A stretch of 64,000 nt of DNA, taken from Cricetomys ansorgei (lineage: Eukaryota > Chordata > Mammalia > Rodentia > Nesomyidae). Made by a program: the position numbers and the translations under genes. The stretch is taken from NCBI GenBank assembly GCA_026225945.1, contig JAMJFZ010001228.1, forward strand, positions 2,239,001 through 2,303,000, read 5' to 3'. Below, piece after piece: positions 1 through 10,669 of the stretch. Position 1 is the stretch's first letter. Each line of letters begins with the position of its first letter. The notes beneath the pieces were generated by a model, which was not told the origin of the DNA, searched no databases, and saw nothing but the letters and a program-made list of their open reading frames with translations.

Positions 1-548
1 TTGTTTGTGATCCTGCAGAATTGAGACCGTCGGGAAACGTCATACACTTTCTTGGCGAGCAGAGTAGACATAAAGCAATGAACCCGCATATGCTGTCAGG
101 CAAGCCAGCAGTTTCCCCATTCCCGACCCGCTCCAAGCAGGCTGTTTTGCAATCTGGAGCTGCTCTGGGTGAGCGGTAGCACAATTGATCCTAGGTGTAT
201 GTAAGACACAGCACATTCCTTCCTGTGCTGATTTATTCCTGGCCTCTTCCCCACATTTCTCCATTTAGCCAATCATTTAATCTCTGATATAACTCACAGG
301 CAGCCACTGAAAATAATGCAGATGGTATTTCCTCAGCAACAGCAGTGATGGCGGTCCTCATGGTATATGAGCAAAGAGGCCATTGCGAGCCAAGAAGCCT
401 TCTCAATGAAGGTCAGGTGGGAAGATTACTGACATTGCTAAGAAGACAAGGACTGTACTGATGCCATTCACCCTAATGTGCTATTCCCTGGCACCATGCC
501 TGGCATGCGAGGGATACTCAAAGAATCATTTATGGAAAGACTCAAGAA
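1..548. other. Intron, no recognisable element
   Basis: Single-copy-looking sequence. I see no exon, SINE or LTR signature. The 74-codon minus-strand open frame at 40-264 has no family resemblance. Confidence 0.5.
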
Positions 549-804
549 AAGGCTGAGGATTTGGCTCATTCAGTGAAGTGCTTGCCTAGCAAGCATGAGG
601 CCCTGGGCTTAGTCCAAAAAGCCATGTCACATCTAAAACGCAGGCAGCTTCATGAACACACTGGCCAGCCAGCCTAGACATCTTCACAAGCTCCAGGACA
701 ATGAGAGAACCTGTCTCATAAGGCAAGGTAGTCAGTAGCTACAGAATGACACCCTAAATTGCCCTTTGGGCTCCAAAAACTTGAACACACATTTGAATCT
801 ACAT

Positions 805-807
<3 letters not shown>
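549..807 (+). mobile_element. RSINE1/B4-type SINE
   Basis: The tRNA-derived head (gatttggctcattcagtgaagtgcttgcc region) is followed by the ggccagccagcctagacat body and ctgtctcataaggcaaggtag, the order seen in RSINE1. It is diverged and ends in a CA microsatellite. Confidence 0.75.
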
Positions 808-839
<32 letters not shown>

Positions 840-925
840 CACACACACAGACACACACACACGGGGGGAGGAGGAGGGAAACAGGAACACACATGTGCAT
901 GCACACACATACACACATACACACC
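808..925. repeat. Compound (CA)n microsatellite
   Basis: A pure CA run at 808-834 continues as interrupted cacagacaca to 862, then a G-rich spacer and further CA/TA-rich repeats to about 925. It sits at the 3' end of the SINE before it. Confidence 0.95.
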
Positions 926-1044
926 CACAAAAGAGTTGTTTGTTTGCAGTCCTAGCAAGCAGCTCAGCTCACTGGTAAGCCTCCCTCTAACTCCTCCTTC
1001 TGAAAATGAAATTTGATTTTTTTTTTTAGTTAAAAGGGACCTGG

Positions 1045-1235
1045 AGGCCAGTAAGGTAGCTCAGTGGTTGAAGCACTAGCTGCTATATCTGACAAACTGA
1101 GATCAATGCCCCCAGAGCCCATTTGGTAGAAGCAGAGACCTGACTAAAGCAAGTTGTCCCAACCTCCATGTGCACATTGTGATATACCTGAATTTGCATG
1201 CAGGCACACACACATGCATACACATACTACATCAG
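1045..1235 (+). mobile_element. B2/B3-type SINE
   Basis: Head gtagctcagtggttgaagcac, then ccatttggtagaagcagagacctgac and caagttgtcccaacctccatgtgcaca. This is the typical layout of a diverged B2-superfamily SINE with a CA-rich tail. Confidence 0.7.
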
Positions 1236-2451
1236 TAACAAAGAAGCCTGGAAATCGAACTGCAATGAACCAAAAGTCTGGAAAAACTGAAATGAATGGA
1301 AGCAGAGAAGAAAGAGCATGCACCCTGGTGCTGGGCAACATGTACTCAAACTCCTCCTGTTCTCCTCTCTTCTTCCTGGTGTTCCTCAGTGTCTCAGTAT
1401 TTCTGTCCCCGAAGCTGGAAGGCCAGTCAGACACACTAAATTCCTGAGGCTCCTGTGACAAATATCCATGATAGCATGATAACATGCGTACGGCATGATA
1501 GTCAGAGGCTGGAAGCAGTAGATTATGTTTAGAAGTATATATGGAGTTAGATTCAGCTAGGAGGACAGGGTACCTGTGGAACAGATGAAGGAGATGAAAC
1601 CAGAGAGAAGGAACAGCTAGGTCATCAAGTGCCTTGGGTGCCAACCTAATGGACTTGAACCTAATCTTGAAAGCTTGGGGATATCAGTGAAGTATTTTAA
1701 GCAGAGGAGGAGAATTGCACCAACTCATTTGCATTTACAGCAGCCACTGAACTAGATGGGAGAAGGCTGACTCTTAACCTTCCTGGCTGCCTCTCCAGGT
1801 AGCTCTCTTCACATCTTCCCTCTGATCTAACAAAACTTTATAAGCTCAGCTGGCCAAGGCTTCTGGGTTTTTGCCTGTGTGTGTGCATATTGCAGAAACA
1901 CATTCTTCTCTTGGTGAGTGTTAAGAACTTTTAGTTGTGAATCATGGAAAACCCAACTCCAACTAGGTAAGGTTGTCAGGGTGGATAGTTTGCTCTGCAG
2001 CAGCTCTGGGTAGAGTTGTGTTTCTGTAGCACAGACAGAGTCTTAAGAACCAGTGCTCTTTTCTCCATTCTTATCCCAAACTCTCAAGATCTAGCCATAT
2101 TTCAGGACTACATATTGGGCTATCAGTGGGAAGGAAGCTCTTCCTAGCCAAGGTCCTAGGATTAATTCTACTCCAGTGGCAGGCTCGCCTCTGAGTCAGC
2201 CACCATGGAGCAGCCTATTCTGAATGGCCAGATCTGTGATGAGAGCTGTGGGCATGGGAAAGTCATCATGGACTCAGCACCAAAATAACTCCAAGAAAGA
2301 GAATTTCTGGGCAGGGGAGAAGTTCAAGGTTCAAGGTCAAGGCACACTTTCCAGGAAGTTGGGGAATAGGTGTTAGCTCGGGGATTAGCAATGTCTGGTA
2401 TACCTGCCTACCGCCTTCCTTCCTCTAGGAGAACTGATAGAAATGTTGAAA
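1236..2451. other. Intron with one possible ancient repeat
   Basis: Mostly unassigned sequence. At about 1570-1760 the text resembles an old mammalian interspersed repeat whose consensus reads as 'gg-ccttg-aggcca...aagcaggggagtgacatg'; I cannot name the family. A DR1-like nuclear-receptor motif lies at 2327-2339. No exon was recognised; the 166-codon minus-strand frame at 1144-1644 has no protein-like composition. Confidence 0.4.
2327..2339 (+). promoter_or_regulatory. DR1-type nuclear receptor motif
   Basis: The 13 bases read AGGTTC-A-AGGTCA, two hexamer half-sites separated by one base. The overlapping TCAAGGTCA at 2331-2339 fits an ERR/NR5A monomer site. Motifs this short occur by chance; function is not shown. 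Confidence 0.25.
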
Positions 2452-2755
2452 CTGGGGCCTGAGAGATCGTTCAGCTGGTAAAGTGTTGCCAAAGAAATTT
2501 TTGTAAACATGTAAACAGCCAGGCACAGTGGTACATGCCTCTAATCTTAGAACTGGGAGACAAGAATGAGGTAGATCCCTGGTTCACTAGTTACCACTGC
2601 CTAATCCAGCAAACTCTGGTTCAGTAAAAGATCTTCTTTCAATAAATAAAGTGGATGGCAATTGAGGAAGACACATGTTATCAACTTCTGTCTTCCACAC
2701 ACAGCTGTGCACATATGCACGTGTACCCATATTACATACCACATACACAAGCATA
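2452..2755 (+). mobile_element. RSINE1 SINE
   Basis: cctgagagatcgttcagctggtaaagtg head, ccaggcacagtggtacatgcct middle, aaagtggatggcaattgagga and a CA-rich 3' end match RSINE1 order. Confidence 0.75.
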
Positions 2756-3019
2756 TACCATGGCAAGAAATACACTTAAAAAAGAAAAGGAAATGCTGAA
2801 AGTGAGTTATGAACTATCTGGCTTCAGAGCTGGCAAAGATAACACTCTACATAAACCTTCCTCCAATGAATTAGCACCAGACACTTAATTTAAAAGGAAA
2901 TCAATAATAAAAGCCCCTGTCTGGCAGTGAGTGAGGAATGCAGTAGCCATTCAGTTGGGCCCATGTAGGTTTGAAGGCTGTAGACAAGACACACTGCTTG
3001 CTACTAGAGTTTTATATTG

Positions 3020-3095
3020 GTTGGGATGGAGGGTTGGCTCAGTGGTTATGAATTACTGCTGCTTTTGCAGAGGACCCCAGTGCAGAGAATTCTAG
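3020..3095 (+). mobile_element. B2/B3 SINE, 5' fragment
   Basis: Head ggttggctcagtggttatga through cttttgcagaggaccccag matches the tRNA-like part of B3; the rest is absent. Confidence 0.65.
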
Positions 3096-3290
3096 GCATT
3101 TCAAGCCTACAGAGAAAGGGGATGCAAAGAAAGTAAATTAGATTCCTTGCTTTCTGATGGGGACAACTATCTAGAATTCACAGATGCCCTGCCTTGCCGT
3201 AGAGTTAGAACATAGTAGGACCTGTACAAGATGTAGATGCTTTGTCTCTTCTTGCATTCATTTATTTCCTTTTCCCTCTCTTTGCTTTTT

Positions 3291-3292
<2 letters not shown>

Positions 3293-3339
<47 letters not shown>
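3293..3339. repeat. (TG)n microsatellite
   Basis: About 23 uninterrupted TG units directly preceding a minus-strand RSINE1. Confidence 0.98.
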
Positions 3340-3345
<6 letters not shown>

Positions 3346-3346
<1 letters not shown>

Positions 3347-3615
3347 GGTAGGCTAGTGGTCCACCTTGCAAGGCATTCCTCAAGTACTATCTACCTTGTT
3401 TTTGAGACAGGCTCTGTCATTTCACATGGTTCTCACTAATTCAGCTAGTATGACCTGCCAACAAGCCTCAGAGATCCCTCTGTCTCTGCTTCCCCAATAC
3501 TGGATAACAAACACAAGTCACTGTTCCCAGCTTTCCAGTGTGGGGTCTAGAGCTTGAACTCAGGGACTTAATGCTTATGTGGCATGTTTACCCACTAAGC
3601 CATCTCCCCAGATCC
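3346..3615 (-). mobile_element. RSINE1 SINE
   Basis: On + it reads gagacaggctctgtcatttc, then ctcagagatccctctgtctctgc and acccactaagccatctcccc, which is RSINE1 reversed. The adjoining TG run is its CA tail. Confidence 0.75.
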
Positions 3616-4196
3616 TGTCTCTCCCTTTCTGCCCATCAACTCTGAAATGATTTTTGTAGAGCCAGTATATCTGTTTCTAGAAGGAAGAATATCACCTCTC
3701 TGGTGGTTTGCATCAAAATGTTATAATTTTAATCTTATAAATAGTATTGATATTAATTTCACTGTTTTGATAGCTTTGGGGCAGATTTGAGAATGCATCC
3801 TTGATAACCGATGCCTCTTGTTTCCAGTTCTTGCCTTATCTTCTTCCCAGGTGTCCAGAGTACAACAGGCTCTGGGTTCTACAGTGTGGAGCCCAGGTGC
3901 AAAGCAGGATAGAGAGAAACATCTCTGCCAGGACCCAGCACCTCCAAGTGCTTTGATTGTGCTGCGTGTTCCAAAGTCAGTGTTTTCAGTGGATGGTGAC
4001 TGATGAATCCTGAAGAAGTCAAGCACCATCCTGGAATATTCCACTGTCTACCTTTGTCTACTCACCAGACCTAGACAGGCATACCAAGAAGAAGTTCAAT
4101 CACTTACGTCATTTGACTTCTCCTCTTATTATTTCCAATTCATTTTGACATAACAATTGTCCCATTAGCAAACCTTATATAAAGGAAGATTCAGCA

Positions 4197-4334
4197 AAGT
4201 ATGGTGGTGCACATCTTTAATCCCAGCACTCAAGAGGCCGAGGCAGGTGGATTTCAAATGTTTGAGGTCAACTTAGTCTACATAAAGAATTCCAGTCCAG
4301 CCAGTACTGTATAAGGAGACCCTGTCTCAAAAGA
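4197..4334 (+). mobile_element. B1 SINE
   Basis: atggtggtgcacatctttaa, cccagcactcaagaggccga and accctgtctcaaaagaaa are B1 landmarks (7SL-derived). Substantially diverged. Confidence 0.8.
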
Positions 4335-4384
4335 AAATAAATAAATAAATAAATAGTAGATAGATAGATAAATAGATAAATAAG
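4335..4384. repeat. (AAAT)n/(GATA)n A-rich tail
   Basis: aaataaataaat units followed by tagatagataaatagataa, a tetranucleotide expansion of the B1 poly(A) tail. Confidence 0.85.
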
Positions 4385-4473
4385 CCTCAACAATTTCTGT
4401 TTCTCCTTTCACTTTGGGGTATAGGTTTGTGTGGTAAAACATTAATTTCATATTCATTAAAGAAGACATTGAG

Positions 4474-4740
4474 GCTGGGGAGATGGCTCGTTCCATAAAG
4501 TGCTTGTCTTGCAAGAAGGAGGACCATCTATAGAACACATATGAAAAAGCCAGGCATTATAGTATACATTTATATTCTCGGTGATGGGGAGGTGATGACA
4601 TTGATCCCTGGGGGCATGCTGGGAAGCTATATTAGCCTAGTGGGAGAGGCTGCCTCAAAAAGCAACTTGGAAAATACCTGAGAAATGACATCTGGTATTG
4701 TCCTCTGGCCACCGAGCATGCGCAGGTATATACGCACGCA

Positions 4741-4748
<8 letters not shown>
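4474..4748 (+). mobile_element. RSINE1 SINE
   Basis: ggctggggagatggctcgtt head, tcttgcaagaaggaggacca, aaaaagccaggcattatagt and a 3' end running into CA repeats. Confidence 0.8.
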
Positions 4749-4788
<40 letters not shown>

Positions 4789-4797
4789 CACACACAC
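4749..4797. repeat. (CA)n microsatellite
   Basis: CA run 4749-4785, a short tct interruption, then CA to 4797; it grew from the preceding SINE tail. Confidence 0.97.
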
Positions 4798-4799
4798 GG

Positions 4800-6472
4800 A
4801 ACACAAACACACAGGGATACCCAGGGACACTCACATGGAGATTAATCTAAACTGTTTATGATTTAACATAATCCCAACTTTCTAAGTGAACTTGTGGGTA
4901 TCCTCATCTTGTTTGTTGTGAACCATTTGAAACCAGGAACTTTTGAGAGCATCTCTGAATTTATGTCCTGGTATTTGGCACTGGCATATAGACCTTTCCC
5001 TTCAGAAGACCATTAGGCACCACGTTGAGAGTTAACCATGCCGTATTCAAGAAGCAGGGTTTTTTCCTGACTGCTTTCCTGTTCAGCATCTCTAGTTAGC
5101 ATTGTTATTTACACTGTACTGAGCTTTGAATCTACCTCTGTTTCAATGTCTCCTTTTTCCCTCCTGCTGCAGAAATCTGTAGAAATACAAAGCTTTAAAG
5201 AAGAATTGAAAATGAATCTGTGTTGTTCTTTTCCAACAATAGCACCGTCATTGTCATGATCAGTGTTATAAAGTCATCACCACACTTATTATTAGTGCCC
5301 CATTTTAATTGGAGGAGAAATGACCCAATAAATGAGTTCTATTAATATTTAACTACCGGCCATGAAACAAAAGCCAATATTCTAGAATAAAATATATACT
5401 AAGTATGTCATGACAGATTTTAAACAATTTTTTTTTCATTCTTTTCTGGCAAAAGAGAAGCCAGTGAAATCTTCCAGAAACAGGTCATTCTAGAATTCCT
5501 AAGGGGGAAATCTTTTATGAGAGTGCTTAAGTATCTGCTATCTTCTGTGGAAGGGAATAAAATGAAATGGCTTTGAGTACTTCAGAACCAACCAGCACTT
5601 CCTTGTGGCTGAGACACCAGGGAGAAAATGGTACCACTTCCATCTAAGCTGGCTGAAATGTTGGTGTACAGTATATTAAAGAATTCTGATTTATAGTGAT
5701 GAGTTATTAAGGAGAAATTGAAAGTTTCCCAACCCAGGGGTTTTTACATGCAAAAATTAAGGAGCCCATTATAGTCCATTAGTTTAAAAGGTAAACTTAT
5801 TAATCCCTTCATGATAAAATGGCTATTTCTGATTTTTATGGTACAATTTGAATGCTGCGGATGGCATTTTAAGAGCTGGTATAATGAAGTTCTTGGCTCT
5901 CTTTGCAGCCAGTGTTATCCAGTGTTTCTGTGATGGCTTCAGGATAAGTGAATGCGATCTCCTACAGAGGAGGAGTTTTCCCTGGAGAAGCACATCTGTG
6001 AAATGGTAGAAATGGGACGTAGAGTTCAGTGGCAGAGACATGAGAGGGAGGGCTAACACTTTTATACCTCGGAGGGTGAAGGAAAGGGAATTCGGCAAAA
6101 GGAACCCTGGGCATCTTGGGCCATGGATCCAATAGGCGTATCAGAGGATCCACTGAGGGTCAGCAGGTGCACACTGCGGCAGGAATACCCTCATCACCTC
6201 CTCTCTCCCGTGGTCTTCCATTGTCACTCAGATTATGTCCCGGTGTACTTGTGACAGCATAGTTGCTGAAATGGAAGCTATGCAAGAACCATCTTTGCGG
6301 CTATAGCTTTCCTTGGTACTTGGTTAATTTCTGAGTATGTCCTTCACATCTAGGGATACTGAGAACAGGGAATGGTGCTTTTTCTTGGTTGTCACAGCAC
6401 AGCAGTGTTGTTCTTAAGGTAAAAGCACAGAACACATACATCTCTCAAGCAATTTTTAATTAATTTATTTAT
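4800..6472. other. Long repeat-free intron block
   Basis: About 1.7 kb with no recognisable transposon. The A/T-rich stretch 5160-5420 holds several ATTA/TAAT cores and could be partly conserved. A splice-acceptor-like cag at 5170 opens a short Lys/Glu-rich frame, but it stops within about 30 codons and has no donor, so I do not call an exon. Confidence 0.5.
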
Positions 6473-6473
6473 T

Positions 6474-6527
6474 GTGTGTGTGTGTGTGTGTGTGCGTGCG
6501 CGCGTGTATGTGTGTGTGTGTGTGTAT
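6474..6527. repeat. (TG)n with CG interruptions
   Basis: TG run 6474-6494, then gcgtgcgcgcgtg and a second TG run to 6527. Confidence 0.95.
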
Positions 6528-6675
6528 GTAATCTGTGGGTGCTATGGTATTCATCTGGAGGTGTTTGTGGAGTTGCTTCTCTCCTTACATCCGTGGATTC
6601 TGGGGATCTAACTTACCTTGCCACATTTGAGTGGCAAGAGCCTTTTCCCTTTGAGCCATGTCACTGTCCCTAGAG
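6528..6675 (-). mobile_element. B3-type SINE
   Basis: On + it reads agttgcttctctccttacat, tctggggatctaacttacct and ccctttgagccatgtcactg, a reversed B3; the TG run is its tail. Confidence 0.65.
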
Positions 6676-6734
6676 CTACCGTCTTTTTCATCGGAATATT
6701 CTTTGTGGATGGGGAAATACACAGGTTTTGTGTA

Positions 6735-7090
6735 GCATGCACATGTGTGTGTGCGCAGGTACATGGGTGTGTGCATCACATGGGTGGGCATGCATGCGAA
6801 GGCCAGAGAACAACCTCCACTGTAGTTCCTCATGTTCTGTCTTATTTTATTTTATTTTATTTTTATTTTGCTTGTTTATTTGTTTTTAAGGCAGGGTTCT
6901 CTCACTGGCCTGTAACTTTCCAAGTATTCCAGACTGGCTAGTCAAGAAGTCCCAAGAATCCACCTGCCTCTGCCTCCCACCACTGAGATTATAAGTAATT
7001 ACCATTGAGTCAGGAATTTTTAAAGATAGATTCTGGAACTTGAACTCTTATACTTGTTCATGTGAGGGCATAAGGTTACTAACTAGTTAT
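6735..7090 (-). mobile_element. RSINE1-type SINE
   Basis: A GT-rich start, a TTTTA-rich spacer at 6838-6865, then gcagggttctctcactggcc, ctgcctctgcctcccaccac and a degraded 3' part. Boundaries uncertain. Confidence 0.6.
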
Positions 7091-7688
7091 TGCTCCCATT
7101 GGAATACATACAACTTTGAACTCTTTGAATAACTCCAGTCATCATAGAATCTACATGTCTCTTAGCCTGGTTAAAAGCAAGGTCACACTGTATTTCTTAT
7201 AAAAAAAACAATAGCTTTCGGGGTATACACAGCCCCAGCATTTTGATTTCCAAATGTCTGTAAAGGAGGTAGCATGTCTTTGGTAAAGAGAAGGTTGTTT
7301 TTTCAGCTTGTAATTGATTCTTCCTTCATTACCTTCAATTTAGGACCCAGAAATAAAGAGACAGAGAAGGTCATGGTCACTCCTGCTTGTTAGTGGGATC
7401 AAAGTGCAGCTCAGTCCTCCTGGGAGCTAGGATTAGGCAATTCTGTAGCTCTTCCCCCACCCCAAACCAACAAAGGGCATGCAACTCATCATCAATTTTC
7501 AGTGGGCCTTTTGTGATGTAACCCACTGGGAATCTGTACAAGAGAAACCATGACATGCACAGGACAGTCTTATGACTGCATTTTAGTTTTAAAAATAGAA
7601 AAAAGTAATTAGATTTATGAAATTTACCAGTAGTAAAATATGACAGGTAGTGATATGGTGCTTTAATTAATTCTTTTAAAGCATATAT
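7091..7688. other. Intron, nothing recognised
   Basis: Unassigned sequence without exon or clear repeat signatures. Confidence 0.5.
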
Positions 7689-7690
7689 AC

Positions 7691-7727
<37 letters not shown>

Positions 7728-7740
7728 TATATTATATATT
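7691..7740. repeat. (GT)n then AT-rich
   Basis: Uninterrupted GT 7691-7718 grading into atatatgtatatattatata. Confidence 0.97.
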
Positions 7741-7852
7741 GAACATATATCTTCATGCCACCATGACTCTCTTTTACTTCCTCTTGTTAGTCACATTCCT
7801 CCCTCTATGTATTTTTCATTTATACTGTTAAATCATATATATAGATGTTGAT

Positions 7853-7904
<52 letters not shown>

Positions 7905-8185
7905 TGTTGTAGGACCTAGGAACTACAGATGACAGGAAGCATGTGTATTTGTCCTGAGAGTGACTTAATTCCCTTTATATTATCCTCTCCAGCTGCATTC
8001 ATTTTCCACCCAACACTGTGAGTTTCTTCTTTATTGCTGAAGATAATGCCATTGTTAACGAGAACCACCTTTTCCTGGACCATCCCTCTTTGGTCGCACA
8101 CACAACTTCGCTGTTGTGACCAGTGCTGCGATGAGTATGAGCGTGCGAGGATCTCCGTGGTCTATTATGTGTCATTTTTTAAAGG
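7735..8185 (-). mobile_element. L1 3' fragment, old
   Basis: The + strand resembles the complement of an L1 ORF2 end: a 'tatggctgaa...attccattgt'-like core, then acttcgctgttgtgaccagt and gtgctgcgatgag near 8110-8155. Strongly diverged and interrupted by an (AT)n run. Confidence 0.6.
7855..7902. repeat. (AT)24 microsatellite
   Basis: 48 bases of uninterrupted AT inside the old L1 fragment. Confidence 0.98.
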
Positions 8186-8189
8186 TAGC

Positions 8190-8989
8190 ATTGTTCCATG
8201 GGAATGCTTGTAAGAGCAGGACCGTGAGAAAACTGCACTGTTTCAGGAAGAATGGCAAGCTACCCGGAGAAGAGACCCGTTGTCACCTCTCCATGTGACT
8301 TACAGTTCATGCTTCATTGTTTTTTTTTTTCTTTTTCAGAAATGTTTTATCATAAAAGACTATATAAATAAGTCATATTAACATAAAATTATTACTGTCT
8401 TGATGAATGTGGGCAGGTTTTGAATTACCTTTAAGAGACATTTTTATGCATGCTTTTTTTTCCTTCTAGAATATAGGAATTGGGCTTTTTCAATTTTATT
8501 AACAGTTTCCTTTGACAAGTCGCTTCAGCATCCCATGTCTTAAGAAGCATAATGGACAGCTAGCATTCACACAGATGGGCTCTTTGAAAGGAGCTGGGCT
8601 CACCGCTGCTATTCAGCGCTGCGTTTTCCTGTGTTGAAATTGATGGGCGCCAAGAAAAAAGGCAATTAAGGCTCGTATACTTATTTTTCAAGGTGTATTA
8701 AATGGGTACGTGCTTTAACTATATGTTTACTTTAAGAATCTTAAAAGGACCCCTTGGGAAATATTATCAAGCTGAGCGCATTGCGCTAGATGAAGATGCC
8801 TGATTCATTTTCATAAATAAATCTGAATTCCATTATTTTTCAAATTTACTTGTAGGTTGAGGAAGAGGATAAGTATGTTAATAGAGGGCCTAGAGAATGG
8901 AAAATTATGGCGAGGATTTTCTCTCTGCAGCCAATTCAGTCCCATTCTTTCCAGGCACTTCCCAAACACAAATACATTAAAAATTGAAG
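8190..8989. other. Repeat-free block, candidate conserved noncoding DNA
   Basis: A/T-rich unique sequence with unusually many CpGs for this region (around 8520, 8600-8655, 8710, 8775-8790) and several TAAT/ATTA cores. No open frame or splice pair was found. The CpG retention and absence of repeats suggest constraint, which is inference. Confidence 0.4.
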
Positions 8990-9135
8990 ACGTGTTTATT
9001 CAAACATTCTCTCAATAAATGTTTGTTGTTTAAGGCATTGTCTGAGGCCTTTCGTTGGGAAACAAAGCCACAGACCTAGCTAAAAACATCCATGTGCTTG
9101 TACCTTCTGAAAATACCATTCACTTCTCTAGGCAG
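8990..9135. repeat. Possible ancient mammalian repeat
   Basis: tttattcaaacattctctca, caataaatgtttgttg and a diverged 'gcactgt...aaacaaagccacagacct' follow an old interspersed repeat consensus. Family not named. Confidence 0.35.
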
Positions 9136-9224
9136 AAATCCTGACTTATAAGAAATCGTGGACCTTATAATGGCAGCTTACACTCAGAGATATTAACTCT
9201 ACTACCTCTTACCCATTGCATATG

Positions 9225-9405
9225 CACATGTGCACGTATGGGGGGATTTACATATGTATATGTGTGAGAGTGCATGCAGAAGTTAAAGCACAATGTCATT
9301 GTTGTTCCTCAGATGCCATCCACTGTGGTTTTTTTTGAGACAATGTCTCTCACTGGCCTGGAGCTCACCAAGTATCTTAAACTGACTGGCCAGTGAGCCC
9401 TTTAA
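9225..9405 (-). mobile_element. RSINE1-type SINE, partial
   Basis: Reversed RSINE1: gagacaatgtctctcactgg, ctggagctcaccaagtatct, actgactggccagtgagccc. Confidence 0.65.
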
Positions 9406-9495
9406 AGGTATAGCCTAGGCTTGCCTCAAACTCAGAATCTTTCTTATTCAGTCTCTAGGAATTGCCTGCCAGTAGCCAGGACCACCACCATCAGA
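9405..9495 (-). mobile_element. B1 SINE fragment
   Basis: gtatagcctaggcttgcctc followed by aaactcagaatctttcttat is a reversed B1 right half; it abuts the RSINE1 piece. Confidence 0.5.
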
Positions 9496-10224
9496 TAGTT
9501 TGTGTTTTAATGACTAATCTGGTCCCTAGTGCACAGATCTAAGTGCACAGTAGCTAACTCTTTCCTTGCTCATCCTTCCTGAACAAGGGAGAGTTTATCA
9601 GATTTCAGCAAGCACACTGGTAGCTGGAAACCCCAACCCATATCTCTTACCCTCCAAATCAAATGACGATAGCCCCTGTTCCCATTTTGATGTGGCTTAG
9701 GGTTAGTTCTCTGCTCTCCTATTCAGGACTCTGCAAGTGGATGGAATTCATGTTCAGAAACTAGTGTTTAGTTCACTTTTAAACTTGAGTTTTATCTCTA
9801 TGGAATATTACGGAACTTTGAGTTTTTAACACAACTCAATATTTTAATATGTTCTCTATGGGTAAACTGGCTTTGGTTTGTTATGTAGTTTGCATCTGGG
9901 TTGTGCCCTGGCAGAGTCAGAAGTATTGCTGTACCACTTGTCCTTCACTTACCTATATTCTATATACTAACTAGGTACCTACACAACAGCCAGTCCACAC
10001 AGGGATGTTAGAGAAGGAAGACACGAACCTAGCTTGCCAATGGGATAAAGACATGCTAATAAATTTAATCATATAAATGTGGATCTAAGTTCATTAAGCT
10101 ACACAGTGGCTAAGAGAACAGATGTTACAATGAGTTGAAACCGGAGTCATTATGTGATTTACTAGGTGTGTAATCTAGTCTTCATGTGGCAACTGGAAAT
10201 AATAAGCCAATTGACAACTGCACT
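9496..10224. other. Intron, nothing recognised
   Basis: No exon, SINE or LTR signature seen. Confidence 0.5.
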
Positions 10225-10500
10225 GGAGTGTCGACTCTCTCACTAGAGTTTCATTTCTTTATGGGTATCATCCCTGATAGGTTGACCAGGCTCCTGTGGA
10301 TGGACCCACACTCACGTGTATATAGGCAGCCATAATTGGACTCCGTGGGTTATTAAATAATCAAAAAAGGATGTGAATTTGGGATGGGAACATGTGGGAG
10401 GAGTTGGGGGAAGAAGATGGGTATGAACATGATCAAAATATATTATATTCATGTATGAAATTCTCAAAGAATAAAAAACAAAAGCAAAAACATTAAAAAT
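10225..10500 (+). mobile_element. L1 3' end
   Basis: gtgggttattaaataatcaa, a G-rich gggaggagttgggggaag, then atgatcaaaatatattatat and atgaaattctcaaagaataa with A-rich tail are typical of a rodent L1 3' terminus. Confidence 0.75.
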
Positions 10501-10669
10501 CTCACAAAAATAGCAACAGCAAAACGTGCAATCTGTTTTGTGTTAGGCAACTATTCCTGAACATGGGCATTCCCTGGAATACGTTTGGTATACCCAGTGT
10601 CACTTCATGAAGAAAACTGATTTCCCTGTCCCAGTTGCAGATCACTTCAAAAAGTAAGGATGGATAAGA

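Noticed and set aside
716..1016. Overlapping cysteine/valine- and threonine/histidine-rich frames
   Set aside because: Artefacts of CA/TG dinucleotide repeats, as at 4627, 33704, 47630 and 53050.
1144..1644. 166-codon minus-strand open frame
   Set aside because: Overlaps a B3 SINE and CA repeats at one end and lacks protein-like composition.
5170..5270. Lys/Glu-rich short frame after a splice-acceptor-like cag
   Set aside because: No donor, a stop within about 30 codons, and no match to the NCKAP5 segment expected upstream of exon A.
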